Of a DNA stretch of 17,225 bases, positions 6,475 through 14,509 are shown piece after piece (positions within the stretch are counted from its first letter, which is position 1; each line of letters opens with the position of its first letter). The position numbers and the translations under genes are program-made. The stretch spans positions 1 through 17,225 of the forward strand of contig JAOUGQ010000031.1 in assembly GCA_029865515.1 (NCBI GenBank). The letters run 5' to 3'. Origin of the DNA: Nitrospirota bacterium (GTDB taxonomy: Bacteria; Nitrospirota; Nitrospiria; Nitrospirales; UBA8639). Below the pieces are notes generated by a model that worked only from the letters and a program-made list of their open reading frames with translations, was not told the DNA's origin and ran no database searches.

Positions 6475-7407
6475 CTAATATACCATCTTCCCTTCCGCCA
6501 CCATCACCACTTGTCCTCCTACTTTGATTTCTTTAATCACATCATCATCAGAAAATATTTGAACTAAAATACGAGACGGCCGGTCGATTTCATACCCCTG
6601 CTCCATCACCACCTCCGTGGTGGGTCCAACTTCCACGACTCCATTCTTCACCAGATAGGCCCCAAGGGCACCACTGGCGCTCCCGGTAGCCGGGTCCTCG
6701 GGAATGCCAATAGGGTCCGCAAACATTCGTGTATGCACACTGGCGCTTTCTTCCACCGTCATCGTCGTAAAGATCATAATCCCATTGGTACCAAACCGGG
6801 CACAAATTTCCAGAACGGCGACGTGATCAACCTCCATACTTTTTGCGGCCGTTAAGGTCCGAATGGGGACAATCAATACTGGCAAGCCGGTCGAGACCAC
6901 TTCTACGGGAAACATCGTATCGGCAATGAGCGACCTGTGAACTCCCAAGGCCTTGGCAATGTCATACACCGCTTCAACCTGTTTGATCACATCAATAAAT
7001 TGCGGGGGAGGTTGAGACATAATAACTTGTTCGATTTGCCCATTCAGGACAACGAGTTCAAGCGCATACAGACCTAAGGTACATTCATAGAAGACTTTCG
7101 TCACGGGCTCCTGCAAAGCAAGATGCTTCATCGCTCCGAGAACAAAGAACGTTCCCAAAATTGGATGCCCCGCAAACGGAATTTCTTGAAAAGGGGTAAA
7201 AATACGGACTTTGGCGGCAGCTCTGGGATCGGTTGGAGGCAACACAAAAACAGTTTCGGATAAATTCATTTCACGAGCAATCTGTTGAAACTCCCGCTCG
7301 CTTAATTCCCCTACGGACGGGAACACCGCCAAAGGATTCCCCCCAAAAGGCTCACTTGTAAAAACATCTACCTGAAAAAATGGAAGAGACCGTCTGGAAA
7401 AATCCAT
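6475..7407 (-). CDS. PhzF-family isomerase/epimerase-like protein
   Basis: The product (310 residues from this start) has the two-lobed PhzF fold signature: RSLPFFQVDVFTSEPFGGNPLAVF near the N-terminus, NLSETVF with the likely catalytic glutamate E51, PFAGHPILGT (77-86) and late DPIGIPEDPATGSASGALGAYL. PhzF of phenazine synthesis isomerises DHHA using that glutamate. Most relatives have unknown substrates, and no other phenazine gene is here, so I do not propose that pathway. The frame is open to a TTG at 7455, which would add 16 residues; neither start has a good SD box, and ATG 7407 fits the usual family N-terminus. It lies downstream of the radical SAM gene on the same strand and converges on moaB. 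No clear terminator is visible between the convergent stops. Confidence 0.88.
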   Translation of the reverse strand: MDFSRRSLPFFQVDVFTSEPFGGNPLAVFPSVGELSEREFQQIAREMNLSETVFVLPPTDPRAAAKVRIFTPFQEIPFAGHPILGTFFVLGAMKHLALQEPVTKVFYECTLGLYALELVVLNGQIEQVIMSQPPPQFIDVIKQVEAVYDIAKALGVHRSLIADTMFPVEVVSTGLPVLIVPIRTLTAAKSMEVDHVAVLEICARFGTNGIMIFTTMTVEESASVHTRMFADPIGIPEDPATGSASGALGAYLVKNGVVEVGPTTEVVMEQGYEIDRPSRILVQIFSDDDVIKEIKVGGQVVMVAEGKMVY

Positions 7408-7492
7408 GAGTTTTTCAACAAGAACGGGTAGAACGCATTGCGAACCAGCTATCAACGAAATTCACATTCAGAACAAATACCCTTGGTGCACC

Positions 7493-8737
7493 TTAGGCTG
7501 TAAGAGGAAATGATTCATAGGAAGGAGTCAAGGGATTGCGCACATAATCCTCAACATAATTCTGTAACGACCCGTTTCGATACAATCGATTATTGGCAAA
7601 CTTTGTACTTATTTTTGGCAAAATTCGCACCTTCACGCCGGTCTTGCTCACAAAGTCGTCAACGTGGACCCCTGCAATATCGCAATTGGTCCCTCGGCCT
7701 GATTCCAGGATGCATTGGGGCACATAAAGATATTTTTCATTCGTCAGCCGCCTGGCAATATCATTGAGAGTCAGCAGGACAGTACAATCGGAATCTCCCC
7801 CAAGCGTGGCATTCGGAACATGGAGAAATCTAGCCCGATTTTTCCTGAACATGGTTAAAATTCGATACACGCTTCCTGCCATGACCACCGGATCCCGTTT
7901 TTCTAATTCCAAGGAATCAAATAGACTTATAATTCGCCTTCGATTCAAAAAAGCCGTTACATAGGCTTCCGTGTGAATCGTCGTAAAATTTGGAAGGCCG
8001 GCATCGTATATTTTTTCCGCCTCAACAGCAAGATATTTTCGACCTTGCCGCATCAGACGACCTGTGGCCTCCGGAATTCCGCCAACCGGGGTCAGGCACC
8101 CCATCCACAACACACACCGAGAATTGATTCGAGAAATCGCTTTAGCATCTTCAGACATAGTATTTTCATCAAAAGCATAAAAATTTGCTGAGGATACCGC
8201 AGGGCCATCCAAGACTTTCATCAAATGCTTGACAGACGGAGCATGCGGCATGAGCTTTTGTCGATACTCCCCAAGAGTGATGACGGACAACTCAAAATTT
8301 ATTCTCCCGGGATATTGCTCAACCAATCGATGAATTTTAGGTACATGGACAAAGCCTACCGTAAAGAATTGAATGTTTTTATCGGTGAATTTTAAAAAAT
8401 CTTCGATCCATTCCATGGCTTTGGGATGAAGGAACAAGTCTGTCCATTCCATGTACTCATTCCCCCCCAGACACCAAAACTGAAGAGGGTCTGTCGGCTT
8501 GGCATTGATATAATCCAGAATAAACTGCCAGTCTTCTTGGGAGGTCTTTGGAGGGTCCAGCGTTTCTCTATAAGAATGGTCTAATTCATAACAAAATGTG
8601 CATTTGACGGGACATTCCTTCCCTAAACTTAATGGAATTTTCCCGGCATCCATTTCCCGCTTCAACACCTCGCGATAATCGTGCTTGGAAAAAATCTTTG
8701 GCGCTTCCAATAGGGGGAGTTCTCGTTGCATCGTCAA
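7493..8737 (-). CDS. Radical SAM protein, CX3CX2C type, with possible DUF512-like C-terminus
   Basis: The 414-residue product has a canonical radical SAM cluster motif near the N-terminus: C42, C46, C49 in KECPVKCTFCYELDH. These cysteines bind the [4Fe-4S] cluster that cleaves S-adenosylmethionine. No cobalamin-binding domain is visible. The C-terminal part contains VPNATLGGDSDCTVLLTLND (307-326), which reminds me of the DUF512 domain, but this is uncertain. Further cysteines (C89, C208, C214, C318, C342, C352) could hold a second cluster or be structural. The substrate is unknown. A TTG start at 8737 has AAGGGA 5 bases before it; ATG 8731 is a close alternative. It is separated from the tandem radical SAM pair only by a small divergent gene, and PhzF lies just downstream on the same strand. 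Confidence 0.85.
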   Translation of the reverse strand: MTMQRELPLLEAPKIFSKHDYREVLKREMDAGKIPLSLGKECPVKCTFCYELDHSYRETLDPPKTSQEDWQFILDYINAKPTDPLQFWCLGGNEYMEWTDLFLHPKAMEWIEDFLKFTDKNIQFFTVGFVHVPKIHRLVEQYPGRINFELSVITLGEYRQKLMPHAPSVKHLMKVLDGPAVSSANFYAFDENTMSEDAKAISRINSRCVLWMGCLTPVGGIPEATGRLMRQGRKYLAVEAEKIYDAGLPNFTTIHTEAYVTAFLNRRRIISLFDSLELEKRDPVVMAGSVYRILTMFRKNRARFLHVPNATLGGDSDCTVLLTLNDIARRLTNEKYLYVPQCILESGRGTNCDIAGVHVDDFVSKTGVKVRILPKISTKFANNRLYRNGSLQNYVEDYVRNPLTPSYESFPLTA

Positions 8738-8793
8738 AATTTTCCCTTAACAAGCCTGGTTATTTTTAGGCCAAATTCCAATTGACAGTGGCT

Positions 8794-8834
8794 CTCAGCT
8801 TTTGAAACACTTGGGAACAATCCAAGAGGCTGAG
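8794..8834 (+). repeat. Nested inverted repeat in the leader of the J-domain-like gene
   Basis: CTCAGC (8794-8799) pairs with GCTGAG (8829-8834), and inside it CTTGG (8810-8814) pairs with CCAAG (8822-8826) around a 7-base loop. A 10-base bulge on the left arm separates the stems. It could be an mRNA leader structure of the gene at 8867. A TTGACA at 8782-8787 lies just before it but has no good -10. Confidence 0.3.
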
Positions 8835-8866
8835 GGACTCCAATTTACTTTGCTGACGGAAATGTC

Positions 8867-9172
8867 ATGAAACTCCCAAACACTTCATATCTCATTACTG
8901 TGGATCACGCATTGCAAATTTTCAATCTTACTGAACCTCTTTCGCGCGAAGTCCTCTTGCAACGCTACGAAGAGGCAAGGCGCATCTGGCATCCCGCTCG
9001 TTACGCAGGGCTCACGAACAACCCGGCGAAATATATGGAAATGTACAAAAAAGGAGAGGCCAAAACCAAGGAAGTTCAGGCAGCCTATCAACTCCTGCTT
9101 AATTACCTGCACACCCATGAAAAATCTTCACCTCCGTCGTCCACTCTCGACCAGAAACCTGAAAAACCATAA
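8867..9172 (+). CDS. Small J-domain-like protein with HPA in place of HPD
   Basis: The 101-residue product has the pattern of a DnaJ-type J domain: helix I about HALQIFNLTEPLSREVLLQR (14-33), helix II YEEARRIWHPARYA (34-47), and helix III EAKTKEVQAAYQLLLNYL (64-81). J domains normally carry HPD between helices II and III to stimulate DnaK ATPase; here it is H42-P43-A44, so that activity is doubtful. The tail (84-101) is polar and Pro-rich. It lies alone on the plus strand, divergent from one radical SAM gene and convergent with another. It may be a helical adaptor of the radical SAM cluster, but only position suggests this. J-like identity is moderate by pattern only. Confidence 0.65.
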   Translation: MKLPNTSYLITVDHALQIFNLTEPLSREVLLQRYEEARRIWHPARYAGLTNNPAKYMEMYKKGEAKTKEVQAAYQLLLNYLHTHEKSSPPSSTLDQKPEKP

Positions 9173-9256
9173 TTGGACGGGATTTCTTAAATACCGGGAA
9201 TTTCTACTGCGCCATCCCTACCCACCAACCCTTCCCTCTTCTTCAAGGAAAGATAG

Positions 9257-11224
9257 TTATGGAGCGGCGTGGCTCACAACCCGGGACATCCCGGATTCGC
9301 CTTTCGTATTTTTTTCTGAAGGCCCATGAGCCACAGGCCAAGTGATCAGACCCTGAACCCCATCGGTTCGAGGTTCATCCTGCCCGGCTTTCATCGCATA
9401 GATTTGAGGCAGGAAATTTGTGCCATACTTGGAAATATACAGAAAGACGTGTTCACGAGCATTGACTCGAACAGCCCACGGCTCAAAATCTTTCTGATAA
9501 AACTCTTCAGCCAATTGCATAGCCTCCAAACAACTAATTCCTCCAGGCTCTTTAAGCGTGTAATAGTAATCGAGAGGCATATCATAATCTGGCTGCTTAT
9601 GAATGGTGATACCAAACCGATCGGGATCCCGAACCATGGGTGTGTGCCGATAGGCCACAAAATAGAATAGCTCAACTGAATGAATATATCGTTTATTTTC
9701 AAGGAGAAATTCCCGTGTCTCTTCCGCCTCCTCCCGTGTTTCTCCGGGAAAGCCATAAAAGGCCATCACATGATTCCAGATCCCGGCCTTTGCAGCCTCC
9801 CGTAGATTGTTTGCGATCACCGCCTTTTTGGCATGTTTATCCATTAGCTCCAATACTCGCTCATTGGCTGATTCCATCCCATAGTACAGCGTGCAACAAC
9901 CGGCTCGAACAGCTTGCTTCCATATTTCAGGATCCTGCAGTGATTCTTCAAACCGGATTAAGGTCGTCCATTTAATATTCACCTCTTCCTCAATCAATAA
10001 TTGCGTGACCTTTTTCAATAACGCAGGAGGATACGATTCATCCGAAAACAAAAAATGTTCAGCCTGATATTTCTCTTTCAGCGCTTTGATTTCACGAACC
10101 ACATCATGTGCGGGTTTCCCACGATATTGATCGAAATATCCCTGCCCATGGTCACAAAACGTACACCGTCCCCAATAACACCCTCTTGTGGCCAAGTAAG
10201 GCAAAATGCGAACCGGGACAAAATAAGCATCCAGCGGCAATCCTTCAAAATCAGGAAGAGGCAAGGCCGTCGTCTTTTCTGTATAAACTTCAGCATTCAC
10301 TCGAACCTGTCCATCTTGATACCACATCAAGTTGGGAACCTTTTCCCAGTCTCGTTCCCCCGCCAGTGCTTCCAGCAACCATACCAATGCATGTTCGCCT
10401 TCATACAAAATAGCTGAGTCAAAGACTTGAGTGAAGAATGCTTTCTGTTTAGGGAGGTCTTCCTGTAACCGGGTGATTACGTTGCCACCCACCGTCACAT
10501 GAATGCCTGGAAATTCCTGTTTAATCATTTTGCAAAAGGTCATACCGGCCAACAATTGCATTTGGGTTCCGACGGAAATTCCCACGACCTCTGGTTGTTC
10601 CTTCTGAATGGCAGGAAGCACTAATTGCCGACAGACATCCCGATACACGTTAACGGTCTCGTCGTCAAGGCAAGCTAAGACTTCCTTGGATACTCCCGAG
10701 CGATAGCCCAAATTGCTTTCCATGGGATAAAACACCAAAGACGCGGGGAAATAGGCCGCTGAAATAAATTGCATGACATCTCGAAACGTATTTAAGGCCC
10801 ATTCCAGTTTATGAGCGTCATAAAACGCCTCACCTCGCACAATGGCTTTTGCTTCTGCAGCTTGTTCCGCCAAATCCATGACATCTATCGCATCTTGCGC
10901 TGCCAAGGAGGCCAAGCGGTCGCGCTCCAATTCAGTCAACCCATTTCGGGATTTCCGTTCATCCAAATCCCGTCGCTGTTGATCCATGCGAAGTTTGACC
11001 CAGATTAAAAAGGTGTCACTGAAAAACCAGTCGTACATTTCAATATTGATATCTTTCTGCACCACCTGATGGCCATACGAACGAAGAGCGGCCGTCAGAC
11101 TGGGCAGGGCAAGATACGGAGCAGTCGGTACCCATTCCGGCGGAAACAACAACATCGTCTTAAATAGTCGTCTGGGCTTATCAGTTGAACCCCCACTCCG
11201 GATTTCAATCAATGTATCCGTCAT
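9257..11224 (-). CDS. Cobalamin-binding-type radical SAM protein, paralog A
   Basis: The 655-residue product begins like a cobalamin-binding domain of the radical SAM type: MLLFPPEWVPTAPYLALPSL (24-43) and GHQVVQKDINIEMYD (51-65). The rest of that fold resumes only at about 211 (PEVVGISVG, then FPGIHVTVGGN and YEGEHAL). A mostly helical insertion of about 140 residues lies between. The radical SAM core follows with C349, C354, C357 (RGCYWGRCTFCDHG), a CX4CX2C spacing. Later motifs include FLFSDESYPPAL, YYGMESANERVLELMDKH and FYGFPGET. Related proteins perform B12-dependent methylations, rearrangements or ring closures; this substrate is unknown. It follows paralog B by 18 bases with a good AGGAG box (11238-11234), so the two form an operon. 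Its C-terminal tail (about 615-655) has no counterpart in B. Confidence 0.9.
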   Translation of the reverse strand: MTDTLIEIRSGGSTDKPRRLFKTMLLFPPEWVPTAPYLALPSLTAALRSYGHQVVQKDINIEMYDWFFSDTFLIWVKLRMDQQRRDLDERKSRNGLTELERDRLASLAAQDAIDVMDLAEQAAEAKAIVRGEAFYDAHKLEWALNTFRDVMQFISAAYFPASLVFYPMESNLGYRSGVSKEVLACLDDETVNVYRDVCRQLVLPAIQKEQPEVVGISVGTQMQLLAGMTFCKMIKQEFPGIHVTVGGNVITRLQEDLPKQKAFFTQVFDSAILYEGEHALVWLLEALAGERDWEKVPNLMWYQDGQVRVNAEVYTEKTTALPLPDFEGLPLDAYFVPVRILPYLATRGCYWGRCTFCDHGQGYFDQYRGKPAHDVVREIKALKEKYQAEHFLFSDESYPPALLKKVTQLLIEEEVNIKWTTLIRFEESLQDPEIWKQAVRAGCCTLYYGMESANERVLELMDKHAKKAVIANNLREAAKAGIWNHVMAFYGFPGETREEAEETREFLLENKRYIHSVELFYFVAYRHTPMVRDPDRFGITIHKQPDYDMPLDYYYTLKEPGGISCLEAMQLAEEFYQKDFEPWAVRVNAREHVFLYISKYGTNFLPQIYAMKAGQDEPRTDGVQGLITWPVAHGPSEKNTKGESGMSRVVSHAAP

Positions 11225-11242
11225 AGACCTACACTCCTGACT

Positions 11243-13138
11243 TTAGACTGACGCTAATTTGGTTGAGGAATCTTGTGAGTTAAGGCGGAATTGAAGGGAA
11301 GGCAATTTGTTGGTCCCGAAGTGGGCCACATACAAAAACACATATTCTCGCACAAAGATTTTCAAATCCCACCCGGCATAATGATTTTGCTCGAATTCTT
11401 CAAATACCCGTTCGGCATCCTCAATACCCAATCCTTCTTTCACCGTAAAATAATAATCCAACGCCAAATCCCATTCCGGGTTTTTATAATAGGTAATGCC
11501 AAACTTTTCAGGATTCTTGGCTACCGGGGTATGTTTGCTTAAATCAAACGTCCCGAATCCAATGGAATGGACGTGCTCCCGATTGTCTTCTAAAAATTGG
11601 ATGGAAAATTTCGCATCCTGATACGTTTCTCCGGGAAATCCAAAAAAGCCCATGACATGATTCCAGACCCCATGCCGTGAGGACAACTCTAAGCTTCGCT
11701 GGATCACCTCTGTGGTTGTCGCTTTGTCCATAAGTTGAAGCACCCGCTCACTTCCAGATTCATATCCCATATGGAGATATTTGCATCCCGATGTTTGGGC
11801 ATCCTCCCATACCTGATCCTCAAGAAGACTTTTTTCAAACCGGATATGCGTCGTCCAGGCAATGTCTAAATTCGACTCAATCAGTTTCTTCGTGATCTTT
11901 CGAAATAAAGCAGGGGGATATGACTCATCCGTAAAATGAAAATTCCGTGTATGATATTTGTTTTTCAAATAGGTGAGTTCTTCAATAATCTGCCAATCCC
12001 TTTTGGTTCGATAACCTGCCGTATAACCTTCTCCATGATCGCAAAACTCACATCGCCCCCAATAACATCCACGAGTCGCTAAATAGGGTAGAATTGGCTC
12101 CGGCACAAAGTATTTGTCCAATGGCAGTCCTTCAAAATCAGGAGGAGGCAACTCGCCCATATTTTCAGCATAGGTTTCAGAATTCACGTGAATCCCGGCT
12201 GAATCTCTGAACAGTAAATTGGGAACATGCGATAAATCGCCATTGGACCCTATGGCTTCGACCAATCGCAACAGTGCCGTTTCACCTTCATAGACAATCG
12301 CGCTATCAAACAACGCAAATAACTTTGGAGTATCAGGAAGCACTTCTCGCAAGCGGGTCACGGTGTTACCCCCGATCGTGACATGAATATCCGGGAATTG
12401 TTCCTTAATGAGCGCACAAAATGTCAGGGACGAAAACAATTGCTGTCGAAGAACAATAGAAATTCCGATGACATCAGGATTTTCCGCCAAAATGGCTGGC
12501 TTAAGGATCGCTTCAAACACGTCCCGATAGACATTGACTTGGGTATCATGAACGGCTTCAAGCACTTCAGACGACATGAAAAGCTTATAAGATAAATCTG
12601 TTTCCATGGGAGGCATGCAGATTCTTGCCGGAGCATACACCAGGGAAATGGTTGACGTGACTTCCCGAAAAATATTAATCGCCCATTCCAGCTTGTCACT
12701 ATCATAAAACTCTTGGCTTCGAACGATTCGCTTGGCTGCTTCGGCTTTCTCAATCAATTCGCTGATATATTTTCGAGTGCAATTGCAAAGGGCTAATTGC
12801 AGGTCCACTTCAGCATCAGTCAACTCACGTCTCTTTCCGATTTTTTTGAGACGATCGAGTTGTTGCGGAACTTTTTTTAGAACACGCCGCAGGAAATCTC
12901 CGCTAAAATACCAGTCGTACATTTCTAAATTGACATCTTTTTGGACCACTTGGTGGCCGGCCGCTCGGAGAAAGGCCGTGAGAGTAGGAAGACTCAGGTA
13001 GGGTTCAGACGGATACCAGTCCGGGGGAAAAACCAGCATGACTTTGACCTTGTTGATTGGTTCTTTGGAACCAGTCCCTCTTGGAAATTGAATCTGATCA
13101 GGACGAATCAACCCGCCTTTATCATAATTTATCCTCAT
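11243..13138 (-). CDS. Cobalamin-binding-type radical SAM protein, paralog B
   Basis: The 631-residue product is plainly a paralog of the next gene downstream. It shares LTAFLRAAGHQVVQKD-type sequence near residue 60, EMYDW, VNVYRDV, DFEGLPLDKYFVP, ILPYLATRGCYWGRC, DESYPPAL and GFPGET in the same order. The cluster cysteines are C358, C363 and C366, again CX4CX2C. The cobalamin-type fold is split: its first part is at about 31-75 and its second part starts at about 221 (PDVIGISIVL, FPDIHVTIGGN, YEGETAL), with a helical insertion between. Two extra cysteines in the insertion (C118, C120) are absent from paralog A. AGGGTGA sits just before the ATG. It is the first gene of the pair and faces away from an unrecognised plus-strand gene across a 324-base gap. 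Confidence 0.9.
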   Translation of the reverse strand: MRINYDKGGLIRPDQIQFPRGTGSKEPINKVKVMLVFPPDWYPSEPYLSLPTLTAFLRAAGHQVVQKDVNLEMYDWYFSGDFLRRVLKKVPQQLDRLKKIGKRRELTDAEVDLQLALCNCTRKYISELIEKAEAAKRIVRSQEFYDSDKLEWAINIFREVTSTISLVYAPARICMPPMETDLSYKLFMSSEVLEAVHDTQVNVYRDVFEAILKPAILAENPDVIGISIVLRQQLFSSLTFCALIKEQFPDIHVTIGGNTVTRLREVLPDTPKLFALFDSAIVYEGETALLRLVEAIGSNGDLSHVPNLLFRDSAGIHVNSETYAENMGELPPPDFEGLPLDKYFVPEPILPYLATRGCYWGRCEFCDHGEGYTAGYRTKRDWQIIEELTYLKNKYHTRNFHFTDESYPPALFRKITKKLIESNLDIAWTTHIRFEKSLLEDQVWEDAQTSGCKYLHMGYESGSERVLQLMDKATTTEVIQRSLELSSRHGVWNHVMGFFGFPGETYQDAKFSIQFLEDNREHVHSIGFGTFDLSKHTPVAKNPEKFGITYYKNPEWDLALDYYFTVKEGLGIEDAERVFEEFEQNHYAGWDLKIFVREYVFLYVAHFGTNKLPSLQFRLNSQDSSTKLASV

Positions 13139-13462
13139 TTTTCACCCTAGGTAAAATGATTTATAAACCATTATGCCAATCAAACCGAAAAGTATAAGAA
13201 TTTATTCAGACATAGAATAACTCATTGATTTTCAATATCATTTTGAAGGCCAACCACTTCATTCTAAGCCCTTGAAAAAACGATGGTCAAGGACAATCGC
13301 AAGGCCTACGAGTGTTGGGAAAAATTCAAAATTTGACCGAATATAATTCTCATCTTATAATTCCTCATATCTGCCCTGGGAATTCCTTCCTGGTAGCGTA
13401 TTCTACATTAACAATTTTTTAATTCCTTTAATTTCGAAGGGAATGCTTGCGAGGAAATGCCG
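13139..13462. other. Divergent intergenic region with promoters, no gene seen
   Basis: About 320 AT-rich bases between the radical SAM pair and the plus-strand unknown gene. The plus-strand promoter at 13334-13362 is clear. For the minus strand I see only weak boxes, such as a CATAAT near 13175 without a good -35. I looked for cobalamin riboswitch elements, given the B12-type proteins, and found no B12-box-like sequence. Confidence 0.5.
13334..13362 (+). promoter_or_regulatory. Strong sigma70-type promoter
   Basis: TTGACC (13334-13339, five of six consensus bases) and TATAAT (13357-13362, perfect) are separated by exactly 17 bases. The expected start is near 13369, giving an AT-rich leader of roughly 90 bases before the ATG at 13463. 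This is the best promoter match in the window. Confidence 0.75.
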
Positions 13463-13975
13463 ATGACCTATGCAACGGTGTCCGGACGTCGAAATTGGAT
13501 GTCCTACTTAATGGATTCTTTAGTGAATTCTGGGACGATGCCCTCTTGGGAAGCGCTCCAATATCTGGTAACCAACCTGCTTGGACAGGCACCGAATCCC
13601 CATCTTCATCAAACCAAATCGCCTTATGAAACCATTCAAGAATTCCTGCATCGTATTTATGGACCAATCGTTGAAGCCGCCTCTCGCACAGTAGACCTCC
13701 CACCCCAGGCCATGATTCATATGTTTACGGATATTAGCCTCTTGGGAAAATCTGCTGTCTTGGTCGTATACTTTCCAGGGAAAAATGAGCCACACCAATT
13801 ATTGTTATTGGACTCAGTGCCAGCCTGGGACTTGGTCTTTGAGAATTCCAGTGAATTTGATAGCTGGGCTGAGGAACGATATAGATGGATCGTAAATGCT
13901 CTACAAAGCCTCGGGCACCCCGTGGAACATTCCTTGCTGGAATGCTCAACAGATATTCAACCCATCTTGGCTTGA
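13463..13975 (+). CDS. Unrecognised 170-residue soluble protein
   Basis: I do not recognise this family. The product has no signal peptide or membrane segment and is balanced in composition, with many Trp and aromatic residues (for example RRNWMSYL, SVPAWDLVF, FDSWAEERYRWIVNAL). It looks like a compact alpha/beta protein: N-terminal helices (about 9-75), a beta-rich middle (VVYFPGKNEPHQLLLLDSV, about 97-115), and a helical end. I prefer ATG 13463 to ATG 13457 because GAGGA (13451-13455) is 7 bases from the former but only 1 base from the latter. A strong promoter drives it. It is divergent from the cobalamin-type radical SAM pair, but a functional link is unproven. Confidence 0.7.
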   Translation: MTYATVSGRRNWMSYLMDSLVNSGTMPSWEALQYLVTNLLGQAPNPHLHQTKSPYETIQEFLHRIYGPIVEAASRTVDLPPQAMIHMFTDISLLGKSAVLVVYFPGKNEPHQLLLLDSVPAWDLVFENSSEFDSWAEERYRWIVNALQSLGHPVEHSLLECSTDIQPILA

Positions 13976-14036
13976 GTACCGTCATTACTAACGCGACTTC
14001 TTGCTTCCTCCAACAATAAGAACATGATTCCCTAGA

Positions 14037-14067
14037 CGGCACGGATTTGCTCACTGGAAGCCGTGTT
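14037..14067 (+). terminator. Weak hairpin after the unknown gene
   Basis: CACGG and CCGTG can pair around a 16-base loop about 70 bases after the stop, followed by a mixed AT stretch. The stem is short and no clean T run follows, so this is only a possible terminator. Confidence 0.2.
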
Positions 14068-14114
14068 ATATTCCACTTTTAGGACTTGGCAAACAGTCCC
14101 CGCCTCAGGCTCAC

Positions 14115-14144
14115 TTGACAGTCCAAATTATGAAGCGCTAAGGA
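14115..14144 (+). promoter_or_regulatory. Possible promoter of the small acidic protein gene
   Basis: A perfect TTGACA at 14115-14120 is followed by TAAGGA at 18-base spacing, a poor -10 match. It lies about 30 bases before the ATG at 14174. The -35 is good but the -10 is doubtful. Confidence 0.3.
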
Positions 14145-14173
14145 TGAACGATTAAGACAACACAGAGGTGATT

Positions 14174-14392
14174 ATGCCAATCAATGCGTTACCCAAAAAC
14201 TCTCCACGAGGGAGGGGACCAGAGCCAAGTAAAGCCATGGAAAAAGATCTAGAGGGGAAACAAGAAGAGGAAGAAAGTTCAAAAGAAGCTGACCTCGCAG
14301 CCCAAGAGATTCAGGACTTATGGGAATCTCAAGAGACCGGAATTACCGGTTGGTCTGGGGAAAGTGGCAATCGGTATTCGGATCCCCATTAG
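14174..14392 (+). CDS. Small, highly charged acidic protein
   Basis: The 72-residue product is rich in Glu, Lys, Ser and Gln, with a central acidic helix-prone run (DLEGKQEEEESSKEADLAAQ, about 26-45) then EIQDLWESQETGITGW. It has no signal peptide, cysteines or recognisable domain and is probably partly disordered. The start ATG 14174 has AGAGG 5 bases upstream; a GTG two codons earlier overlaps that box and is less likely. I do not know its function. It lies between the unknown 170-residue gene and the convergent metH gene. Confidence 0.5.
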   Translation: MPINALPKNSPRGRGPEPSKAMEKDLEGKQEEEESSKEADLAAQEIQDLWESQETGITGWSGESGNRYSDPH

Positions 14393-14509
14393 CAGAGGCA
14401 TTTCCCAGGACGCATCAATGTTGCCCTTCGCCTTGCAGTTCTTCCCCAGCCATTGACCCAATTTTCAAGTCATCTTTTCAGCCACAGTCCCCCTTGTCCC
14501 TTTGTAGGA

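Noticed and set aside
6475..7407. Phenazine biosynthesis, from the PhzF match
   Set aside because: No other phenazine gene is present. PhzF relatives are widespread with unknown substrates.
7485..7492. GGTGCACC palindrome just after the 414-residue radical SAM stop
   Set aside because: Only 8 bases with no loop or T run, so neither a terminator nor a clear operator.
13139..13462. Possible cobalamin riboswitch before the B12-type radical SAM pair
   Set aside because: No B12 box or G-rich core was found in this AT-rich region on either strand.
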